From positions 35,814,366-35,878,365 of the forward strand of contig OZ026833.1 in the NCBI GenBank assembly GCA_964023205.1: a stretch of DNA of 64,000 nt, written 5' to 3'. Positions 58,048-64,000 of this stretch are shown here, piece after piece (position 1 is the stretch's first letter; each line of letters starts with the position of its first letter). Both the position numbers and the translations under genes were made by a program. The notes under the pieces are model-generated. The model was given only the letters and a program-made list of their open reading frames with translations. It had not been told where the DNA came from and did not search any database. The DNA comes from Lutraria lutraria (taxonomy: Eukaryota > Mollusca > Bivalvia > Venerida > Mactridae).

Positions 58048-61000
58048 TCAGTCATGTAGATAACCATAAGGCACAGTCATATGATTCTCGACCACAATAC
58101 GTTTGGTATACACCGAACGAAATGTTTTGACTTGTTTCTCACTGGTCACGGTTCTGTCCTTATGACGTTTAATCCGAGAAGCATATTCAACTACGGTCGA
58201 ATAATTATGTCTGTCTTTCACACAATCCACCATCGTATTGAAATTCACTTGTTGAGTGGCATTGTAGTCTAACGTAATGCCTTTCACTTTGCATTTTTGA
58301 TGGAGTTCACCGTTTTCAATGTATTCATAGCCATAGTTCTTTGGACCTAAAGCGACATATCTCACAATACGACCCTTTGGTACCTCATCTGTCCATTTTC
58401 CCAATCGACTGGAGATAATAGGAACATTATAGCCATCAGGGTCATGAATGTACATACAACTGTCTGTGTCAAAATACAGTACTCTCTTTCCTAGAGGTTC
58501 AAGCACTTTGTACAGTTCTAATCGAGCATAAGCCGTCACAAATGAAGCCACCACAGGATTGGCTGATGAATGAGGGTCTGCTTTGTCCGATTCATCAGTA
58601 TAATTCATTAACATGAATTCATCATGATCAAAACACTCTGCATATTTCACAGACTTTTTAGGATCGTTCAGTATTCCGTAGAACTGGTCCAATCGATGAA
58701 CATACTCTGTTTTAGGCAAGAGGTTGGTTTGAGCATTTTTACCCCAGAGACAATTCAGCATGGTTTTGGCAAAAGCTCGTTTTCCTGGATTTTTCTCCAC
58801 CTGTTGCAAACGAATTCCTTCTGCTTCAAAATAATCCTGTTTAAATTTATCTTGAGCCTCTTCCGTATCCACCCCTGGAGGATATCCACTAGCCTCTTGT
58901 TTCATTTTCAAGTATTTGTCAATGTATTGTCGATAGACGTCCGTACTCCATTCATCCCAGTGCCATACATGATACACTTTTGATACTTGATAGCCTAAAG
59001 CAATAGCTTTAGCCAATTCAACATGAGTCCATGTGCCATACAAGAATCGTTCATACGGGGAATGTGTACAATAATCCATCTCCTTCTCAGCACAGGTACG
59101 GCATAGCGTAAACACCATTTTACTATTACAGTGTATGGGTAAGACAGGCATCCATAAATCTTGCGGGGGTAGAACACGGCATTTAATCAGTCCTTTGTAT
59201 TTCTCAATATGCTGTTGATCAATTTGTTCTTGGCTCATGATCACTGGATGACCTATCGGATAAGCCCTGTACTTGTTCACATACGGATAGAGAGAACAAA
59301 TATCCACATATTTTATTTCTTGATCGTTGTCTACTTCATGATACAGTCGGACGGCATTCGTACGACCTCCGAACAAAGCTTCCCTGGGTTGAATCGGGTC
59401 TTGACCATGATAGAATCGTTCCACTCTTGTCTTATAGGCTGGATCCTTTTGACAACGCTGATCAAATTCACATTCCCACATGACCACAACAGGGTACCCC
59501 TGTTCTTTCAAAGTCTTCAGTCGTTTATACGTATCGTGATAGGCCTGTTGCATGGTTCTCAAAGTATACGGATTGATGGTACTTCGGTTAGGAAAACAGG
59601 TGGGGCACCCATGGTACCAACATCCCATGAATTCATACACGGTGTTGGTCTCTTGACAATAGCCATCCACGTAATAAGGTCCAATTTTGACTTCGCCTTT
59701 GTTATTCAAGGCATGCCGAATATGTATCTCCTCTGTGACAGCCATCATTTGTAGCCAACGTATGCCTTTCATGGAATACCGGGTTTTATTGGGATACCCG
59801 GCATCAGAAATCACGGCTAAACTATGAGGTGGCATGGAATTTTTGCGCCAGGCTTTGTTACACACTTGAGCTAACGTGGTAGCTTCAGTAAATGGATCTA
59901 TTTGATCACTGTCCAATAATTGTTGACGAAATTCTCCACACCCGCGTCTTAAAATGTCCACATCCGATTGACAGTATTTCTCCATTTCCTTTTGAAAATC
60001 AAATACGTCTCCTTTTCTTTCATTGTACCAGGTTAAAAACTCTTCACGTCGCTCTGGTTTCATACTATCCGGTTTGTAAAAGTGTAGCGGCAAATAAGGT
60101 CCCACATAATCTTGATACGCCAAGGTGTTTGCATAGAATGGAAACCATCCTTTGGCTAACTCGGTCAGTCCAAATGTATTGGGAAAATAGGAGAGAGGCA
60201 TACTCAGGAAACTGAGGGAGTCAATCATGCGTATTCCATGCACTCTCAATTGAATGATTTTACTACCATTCATAATCAACTGGGGTTTCGCCGTCCCCTG
60301 AGTAACCACATATCTAAGAATAAACTGAGCGTCATAGCCTTGAGCATTGTGGGCTATCACTGTCGATCCTCGATGGGTAGGGAGGAATAGCCAAGTACAG
60401 AATTGTTGTAACGTATTTTTACCACGGAATGTCATTTGTCTGGCTTCATTCACCTCTTCACAATACTCACATGGAGCTTTCACTGACTTACACATACAGT
60501 CACCACAAGCACGTTGAGCCACACAAAAATTAGGGATATGTTCTCCAGAATCAAAACGACATTCAAAATCAAAAAAGATGAATGGTACTGGTGGTTGTTT
60601 TCTATCGGGTGGTTCATACGTTGGAATGTAACAGTCATGATCTGGTCCTACTATGGCTTTACAACACCTGCATTTCTTTGTCCCTGGGCAAACGTGATTC
60701 CGTTTCGTTCCAATCACCTTTTGCCCACATTTCTTACAATTCCATACGGATTCACAAATGGTTTTACGTTGTTTTCCCATTTTTGCTTTATGATTGTCAA
60801 AACATGCCTGACTCTGGAATAGGCGATGACAATCCGGACATCTTATAGATTGTCCTACTGGGCACAGGGTGTGAGCATAACACTGACAAATATGGCTACA
60901 CTGGTGTCCTTCACGGTGATCATAACTGATATCACACCATTCACAATAATAACCCCGTCCGAGAAATCCGGTAATGGATACGATACAGTCATAATGATTA

Positions 61001-61839
61001 TCATGGTGAAAGATATGAATCACACGACTTTTTTCAGTCATAGCAGGTGGTTTGAATAACAATTCACTTCCATAATGTTGTGGATGGATTTTAATCACAT
61101 AGCCTGGATAGAGATAGTCCTGTAGTTTTTGGTATTCTTCTATACCACACGACTGATCCGATGAAATACCCACTTGCTTTAATAATGCTTCAGCTTCGTA
61201 TTTTTGAAGATTTTTCTTAGAGTGACGTATAAGACCCCATCGTTTTTTCCATTCCGGGGTTTGATTTTCATGTACTTTGCACCGTCCTACCACAATCGAT
61301 CTAGCTAAACACATAGAGTCTTTACTATTGTCAATACACACAACACTTGTCTTTGACTTCCGCATACTGAATAAGTTTGATGCCTTGAACGTTTTCTTTC
61401 CGGATCCCTGTGGCATAGCAATATGCGTAATTTCCATCTGTGCCGCCCCATCATGAATTTTAAATTGACGGTTACTCTGTGCCACACGTTCAATTTCATC
61501 CAATAATGTATCTCCACTAATACGAGATGCCCTATTAAACGGAACATGTATCCCAAAGTCCAAATCAGGATGTAGAATAGATACTCGAACTCGATCATTC
61601 GACTTCACTTCACATCTCTTGTAGAGCTGATCCATCATATCATTAAACAACCTGTTTGTAAATTCAAACGATTGATTATACGGCTGAAATGTCACATCAT
61701 ATACTCTAGATTGAGTCTTGAATTTCCTTGACTTTCTTTCCATGCGTGACTGTATGTCATAATAGTCGCGCACAGGCTCAAACTTACTTCGTTTAGTTGG
61801 AGGTTCATCCTCACCACTAGTACTGTCGGTATCTGACAT
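58048..61839 (-). CDS. POLB: protein-primed family B DNA polymerase
   Basis: 1263 residues from MSDTDSTS. Exonuclease motifs: FDFE 423-426, HNAQGYD 497-503, YCQSDVD 622-628. Polymerase motifs: DICSLYP 846-852, the KxxxN block around 1025-1037 (TMLNCLWGKNAQ), YFDTDS 1122-1127, and GPKNYGY near 1165. A conserved GCWYHGCPTC stretch lies between the two domains. The N-terminal 420 residues hold an NLS-like PPTKRSKF, an OTU-like segment (SKDSMCLARS, later HYDCI) and several CxxC zinc pairs. It replicates the linear element from a protein primer. The frame is open 22 codons further (61905), but a TATA box at 61875-61867 lies inside that extension, so 61839 is the better start. All catalytic residues are intact. 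Confidence 0.95.
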   Translation of the reverse strand: MSDTDSTSGEDEPPTKRSKFEPVRDYYDIQSRMERKSRKFKTQSRVYDVTFQPYNQSFEFTNRLFNDMMDQLYKRCEVKSNDRVRVSILHPDLDFGIHVPFNRASRISGDTLLDEIERVAQSNRQFKIHDGAAQMEITHIAMPQGSGKKTFKASNLFSMRKSKTSVVCIDNSKDSMCLARSIVVGRCKVHENQTPEWKKRWGLIRHSKKNLQKYEAEALLKQVGISSDQSCGIEEYQKLQDYLYPGYVIKIHPQHYGSELLFKPPAMTEKSRVIHIFHHDNHYDCIVSITGFLGRGYYCEWCDISYDHREGHQCSHICQCYAHTLCPVGQSIRCPDCHRLFQSQACFDNHKAKMGKQRKTICESVWNCKKCGQKVIGTKRNHVCPGTKKCRCCKAIVGPDHDCYIPTYEPPDRKQPPVPFIFFDFECRFDSGEHIPNFCVAQRACGDCMCKSVKAPCEYCEEVNEARQMTFRGKNTLQQFCTWLFLPTHRGSTVIAHNAQGYDAQFILRYVVTQGTAKPQLIMNGSKIIQLRVHGIRMIDSLSFLSMPLSYFPNTFGLTELAKGWFPFYANTLAYQDYVGPYLPLHFYKPDSMKPERREEFLTWYNERKGDVFDFQKEMEKYCQSDVDILRRGCGEFRQQLLDSDQIDPFTEATTLAQVCNKAWRKNSMPPHSLAVISDAGYPNKTRYSMKGIRWLQMMAVTEEIHIRHALNNKGEVKIGPYYVDGYCQETNTVYEFMGCWYHGCPTCFPNRSTINPYTLRTMQQAYHDTYKRLKTLKEQGYPVVVMWECEFDQRCQKDPAYKTRVERFYHGQDPIQPREALFGGRTNAVRLYHEVDNDQEIKYVDICSLYPYVNKYRAYPIGHPVIMSQEQIDQQHIEKYKGLIKCRVLPPQDLWMPVLPIHCNSKMVFTLCRTCAEKEMDYCTHSPYERFLYGTWTHVELAKAIALGYQVSKVYHVWHWDEWSTDVYRQYIDKYLKMKQEASGYPPGVDTEEAQDKFKQDYFEAEGIRLQQVEKNPGKRAFAKTMLNCLWGKNAQTNLLPKTEYVHRLDQFYGILNDPKKSVKYAECFDHDEFMLMNYTDESDKADPHSSANPVVASFVTAYARLELYKVLEPLGKRVLYFDTDSCMYIHDPDGYNVPIISSRLGKWTDEVPKGRIVRYVALGPKNYGYEYIENGELHQKCKVKGITLDYNATQQVNFNTMVDCVKDRHNYSTVVEYASRIKRHKDRTVTSEKQVKTFRSVYTKRIVVENHMTVPYGYLHD

Positions 61840-61948
61840 GATTATGATCTTAAAACTTCTCCGCCGTTTTTTATAGTTCGGGTTCAAGGTCACAACGCGT
61901 GACACTCTATAAAAGACGTACGCTCCGTCCGTTTTTTATCATTTCAAC
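61840..61948. promoter_or_regulatory. divergent promoter of PolB (-) and the zinc-knuckle gene (+)
   Basis: The 109-bp gap carries a minus TATA (TATAAAAAA, 61875-61867) and a plus TATA (TATAAAAG, 61908-61915). Each is followed 28-31 nt later by a TCAT initiator-like box (minus 61847, plus 61939), and 8-10 nt after that by the ATG. TTCAAGGTCA, an extended nuclear-receptor half-site, lies between them at about 61883-61892. Confidence 0.7.
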
Positions 61949-62299
61949 ATGAGCGATCCTAAAATGAACCAAGTTGAAGAGAACCGAGATCAAACTTTGA
62001 TGTATTCATTAAAGAAGAAAATTAAAGAGCTTAACAACTTAGCGGATCAGCTCTGTGGACAGAAAAATGTAACATGGGATCATATCAAGTGTTATCGTTG
62101 TGGAAAGAAAGGACATTATTCTGCAAGCTGTACGGAACCCTTCAACAATGAATGTTTTTATTGTCATGAACAAGGACATTTCATCGCAGACTGTCCTAAG
62201 AAACAAGGTGAACAGGTCGATCTACAGGACGCAGAACAGAGTAAGAAAAAACGTAAATACAAAAAAAATCCAACAAAAACTGTGAGTGACTTTGTGTAA
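61949..62299 (+). CDS. two-zinc-knuckle (CCHC) nucleic-acid-binding protein
   Basis: 116 residues. Two CX2CX4HX4C knuckles lie at 48-61 (CYRCGKKGHYSASC) and 69-82 (CFYCHEQGHFIADC), preceded by a short Lys-rich helix and followed by a basic tail (KKKRKYKK). This is the architecture of retroviral nucleocapsid and of cellular CNBP-type chaperones that bind single-stranded nucleic acid. It is transcribed away from PolB and ends with a normal AATAAA at 62416-62421. I do not know it as a core Polinton gene. Confidence 0.85.
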   Translation: MSDPKMNQVEENRDQTLMYSLKKKIKELNNLADQLCGQKNVTWDHIKCYRCGKKGHYSASCTEPFNNECFYCHEQGHFIADCPKKQGEQVDLQDAEQSKKKRKYKKNPTKTVSDFV

Positions 62300-62415
62300 T
62301 CCGGACAATGTGTTGGACAATGTGTTGGACAATTGTGTATAGACTTAAATTGGAGACTAAGTGAGTTGTATTGTGTTGTACTTTGTTGTACTTTGTTACT
62401 CAGAATGTTTTCAAA

Positions 62416-62421
62416 AATAAA
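62416..62421 (+). terminator. AATAAA polyadenylation signal of the zinc-knuckle gene
   Basis: It lies 117 nt after the stop codon and about 65 bp from the facing stem-loop of the convergent gene, so two kinds of 3' end meet here. Confidence 0.65.
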
Positions 62422-62486
62422 ATGATAGACAATGTAATATGCTTTTGTCTTTGCTTGAGATATAAAACGAATCTAACACATATGGT

Positions 62487-62502
62487 GGCCCTAATAAGGG
62501 CC
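62487..62502 (-). terminator. histone-type stem-loop of the YPDL gene
   Basis: On the minus strand GGCCCTTATTAGGGCC, with AAC before and ACCA after, starts 10 nt past the TGA. The stem is a perfect 6 bp. The loop UAUU departs from the usual UYUN at its second base, and no clear purine box follows, so it is weaker than the terminal pairs. Confidence 0.6.
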
Positions 62503-62512
62503 GTTGGGTAAT

Positions 62513-62740
62513 TCATTGCATTTCTGCAAGAAATAAGTACCGCCAATAGTTGGCTCTCAAATCCTCATCATAATACATGGCAAGGTCAGGGTATAAATTA
62601 CCCATCTTGATATCCATCTTGACAACACTAACATCTTGGAATTCAGACAAGTCTGGGTACAAATTACCCATCTTGACCACCCAAACATCTTCTTGTAACT
62701 CATCAGGTTCATCAGAAGAACTTTTCAAGCAGTTGCCCAT
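62513..62740 (-). CDS. small acyl-anchored-type protein with two YPDL late-domain-like motifs
   Basis: 75 residues. It begins MGNCLKSSSDE: Gly2 and Cys4 fit N-myristoylation plus palmitoylation, although Lys6 departs from the preferred Ser/Thr. Host RNF11, which is dually acylated, begins with the same seven residues as I recall it. A repeat KMGNLYPDL occurs at residues 23-31 and 45-53; YPDL fits the YPxL motif that binds the ESCRT factor ALIX in budding viruses. The rest is acidic. It shares a CCAAT-rich promoter with the divergent gene on the right and ends in a histone-type stem-loop. A membrane-tethered ESCRT recruiter is the attractive guess. Confidence 0.65.
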   Translation of the reverse strand: MGNCLKSSSDEPDELQEDVWVVKMGNLYPDLSEFQDVSVVKMDIKMGNLYPDLAMYYDEDLRANYWRYLFLAEMQ

Positions 62741-62804
62741 GTTGAATCATGAAACATAAATGAGCTATGGAACATGAAAAAACACTAACTGACCTAGAAA
62801 ACAA

Positions 62805-62866
62805 CAGACCAATGAAATGCCGTTAAAATAGACCAATGAAATACCGTTAAAATGGACCAATCAGAG
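62805..62866. promoter_or_regulatory. three CCAAT boxes at exact 24-bp spacing in a divergent promoter
   Basis: GACCAAT recurs with CCAAT at 62809, 62833 and 62857, in units carrying GAAATxCCGTTAAAAT; the third reads GGACCAATCAGA, the form common in histone promoters. They lie midway between the starts of the YPDL gene (62740, minus) and the coiled-coil gene (62925, plus). I see no strong TATA box for either gene. Confidence 0.7.
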
Positions 62867-62924
62867 TCCTTGTATCATAGTCAGTGAGTGGCCTTACCTT
62901 GATCTAGTTTCATTCTGTATCGAG

Positions 62925-63248
62925 ATGTCTCAACGTACGCTTAACATTATTAAGAGAAAGTATACAACCTTAGGGTTGTATATTGAACAACTGGAGATGC
63001 AGTTAGAAGAGCTGCGGTTGGAGGTGAAGACCCTAAGAGAGGGAAAGAAGTTCGCGGAGGAGGTGGAGGTCTGCTCTGGGGAAGAGGACTGGGGGGATAC
63101 CCCTCAAGAATCAACCCCAGAGAACTGGGAAGATGAACTCACGGAGGTTCCGTCGAACCTCTACCAACCTACACCGGACCCCAAGGATGTCCAGAAATGG
63201 GACAAGTGGTGTCCCGCTTGTATGGGGAGATGCGGTCAACGCCATTAA
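62925..63248 (+). CDS. small coiled-coil acidic protein with Cys pair, histone-type mRNA end
   Basis: 107 residues, not recognised. The N-terminus is basic (IIKRKYTTL). Residues about 13-40 form a short leucine-heptad coiled coil (YIEQLEMQLEELRLEVKTLRE). The middle is acidic and Pro-rich, and the C-terminus carries WCPACMGRC, a possible half zinc site. It is the rightmost confirmed gene, read outward, mirroring the coiled-coil Cys-rich gene at the left end, which also ends in two histone-type stem-loops. The two may be distant relatives or share a role; similarity is architectural only. Confidence 0.7.
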   Translation: MSQRTLNIIKRKYTTLGLYIEQLEMQLEELRLEVKTLREGKKFAEEVEVCSGEEDWGDTPQESTPENWEDELTEVPSNLYQPTPDPKDVQKWDKWCPACMGRCGQRH

Positions 63249-63267
63249 TCCCCATACAAGCACCAAC

Positions 63268-63305
63268 GGTACTTTTCAGGACCACCAACGGCCCTTTTCA
63301 GGGCC
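63268..63305 (+). terminator. tandem histone-type 3' stem-loops (right end)
   Basis: The first loop (63268-63283) is GGTACTTTTCAGGACC, with one stem mismatch; the second (63290-63305) is GGCCCTTTTCAGGGCC, a perfect stem. CAAC precedes each; ACCA follows the first and CCCA the second. They begin 19 nt after the TAA at 63248. The order (variant loop first, GGCCCT loop second, 6-nt spacer) equals that of the left end. Confidence 0.8.
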
Positions 63306-63317
63306 CCCATACAATTC

Positions 63318-63327
63318 AGAAAGAATC
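63318..63327 (+). terminator. purine-rich box like the histone downstream element (right end)
   Basis: CAGAAAGAAT starts 13 nt after the second stem-loop, the position of the U7-binding element in histone genes, and parallels the left-end GAAAGAAAA. Confidence 0.55.
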
Positions 63328-63491
63328 ACTCTCATGTTGTCAATATTCCTAGTATATTTACAGTCCTATCTGATAACACCAAATACAAATATACGGTGTG
63401 AGGTAAGTTTTCTATAAACATTTGATTATAACATTTTTCCCTACAAATATAAGTGATAGTATGATGTGTACAATCATTTTCAACAAATGTA

Positions 63492-63790
63492 TACAGTATT
63501 CAAAGTGCTGTGATAGTATATATTAAGTGTACAGTATTCAAATTGCTGTGATAGTATATATTAAGTGTACAGTATTCAAATTGCTGTGATAGTATATATT
63601 AAGTGTACAGTGTTCAAATTGCTGTGATAGTATATATTAAGTGTACAGTATTCAAATTGCTGTGATAGTATATATTAAGTGTACAGTGTTCAAATTGCTG
63701 TGATAGTATATATTAAGTGTACAGTATTCAAATTGCTGTGATAGTATGATGTGTACAAAGTATTCAAATTGCTGTGATAGTATGATGTGT
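63492..63790 (+). repeat. 38-bp tandem repeat array
   Basis: Six full 38-bp units (starts 63492, 63530, 63568, 63606, 63644, 63682; ATTCAAATTGCTGTGATAGT core) are followed by two shorter diverged units. It sits just outside the inverted similarity at the right end and may be part of the element's terminal region or of the flank. Confidence 0.9.
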
Positions 63791-63950
63791 ACAAAGTATT
63801 CCCACAAATGTATTCAAAGTGTCACATTTGACCTTGACGTGTCAAACACTTGTTCAAAAAAAACTTGAAGTGTCACACTTATTAAAAAAAAACTTGAAGT
63901 GTCAAAAATAACCATGACCTAATAGAACACTGGCGCGTGCAGGCAAAAAG

Positions 63951-64000
63951 TATAAATACCCCCGGCGCAGACACTATTTTTTCATTATCTAGCATGGAGT
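63951..64000 (+). promoter_or_regulatory. core promoter and start of a further plus-strand gene
   Basis: TATAAATA at 63951-63958, TCATT at 63982 (31 nt on) and ATG at 63994 repeat the spacing of the zinc-knuckle promoter, where the TATA-to-TCATT distance is also 31 nt. Only two codons are in the window, so the gene is unknown. Confidence 0.55.

Larger units (their letters stand above)
47850..64000. mobile_element. Polinton/Maverick (adintovirus-like) element, nearly intact
   Basis: The six hallmark Polinton genes are present with unbroken frames: protein-primed PolB, DDE integrase with chromodomain, A32-type packaging ATPase, adenain-like protease, hexon-like and penton-like capsid proteins. 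Genes are densely packed with 1-16-bp overlaps, unlike the AT-rich host DNA. Short inverted similarity exists between the outward-facing 3' flanks at about 47850-47948 and 63255-63360. If these mark the ends, the element is about 15.5 kb. A TATA box and ATG at 63951-63996 suggest it may continue past the window. A single broken gene (54331-54701) implies recent insertion. Endogenous copy or integrated virus cannot be told apart here. Confidence 0.93.

Noticed and set aside
61840..61905. PolB start at 61905
   Set aside because: The added 22 codons contain the TATA box; the Met at 61839 fits the promoter spacing seen at other genes.
47900..63310. Stem-loops as remnants of a host histone gene cluster
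   Set aside because: No histone-fold frame lies next to any of the stem-loops, and each follows an element gene's stop codon by 10-19 nt in the right orientation.

Overview
The window comes from an AT-rich animal genome. Intron-split SLC6 transporter genes, a beta-1,3-glucan recognition gene (CBM39 plus GH16 type), tRNA-derived SINE relics, non-LTR retrotransposon debris and a large Polinton/Maverick suggest a marine invertebrate, most likely a mollusc and perhaps a bivalve. The taxon is inferred; nothing seen is species-diagnostic.

Region 1 (about 1-32.4 kb) holds two tandem copies of an SLC6 neurotransmitter/glycine-transporter-like gene on the plus strand. Copy 1 (exons 2608-11567) covers only the TM4-to-C-terminus part: the TM1-3 exons are missing from the window, and a minus-strand LINE fragment lies just outside the point where homology to copy 2 stops. 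Copy 2 (exons 22332-32351) covers TM1 to the stop in 14 exons; only its N-terminal exon was not found. Three decayed LINE fragments, SINE relics, a MITE and a cluster of the motif ACACTCGGGAC lie in the introns and between the copies.

Region 2 (about 32.4-47.8 kb) is repeat-rich: a 4.2-kb foldback element with a TCA duplication in the SLC6 copy-2 3' flank, a 60-bp minisatellite, a second foldback palindrome, a 38-bp repeat array, and four minus-strand exons of a beta-glucan recognition protein.

Region 3 (about 47.85-64 kb, right end possibly outside the window) is a nearly intact Polinton/Maverick (adintovirus-like) element. Its minus-strand block encodes protein-primed DNA polymerase B, an F-box-like protein, two small unknowns, packaging ATPase, an H1-like/SR-rich basic protein, a frameshifted small virion-peptide-like gene, an unknown conserved protein, integrase with chromodomain, a membrane protein, penton-like and hexon-like capsid proteins, a basic core-type peptide, an unknown Cys/His protein and an adenain-like protease. 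An accessory set lies at the ends: a coiled-coil Cys-rich protein (left, minus), a two-zinc-knuckle protein (plus), a tiny protein with an acylation-type N-terminus and two YPDL motifs (minus), and a coiled-coil acidic protein (plus).

The most unusual signal is regulatory. Three accessory genes end, 10-19 nt after the stop codon, in stem-loops with the shape and flanks of metazoan replication-dependent histone mRNA 3' ends. At both ends of the element they occur as tandem pairs followed 12-13 nt later by a GAAAGAA purine box like the histone downstream element. Two of these genes diverge from a shared promoter with three CCAAT boxes exactly 24 bp apart, the layout of H2A/H2B pairs. The element also encodes an H1-like basic domain. 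Together this suggests an element that ties part of its expression to the host S-phase histone mRNA pathway. A second theme is Gag-like functions on separate genes (acyl anchor plus late-domain motifs; zinc knuckles), which would fit ESCRT-assisted exit. Both are inferences from sequence.
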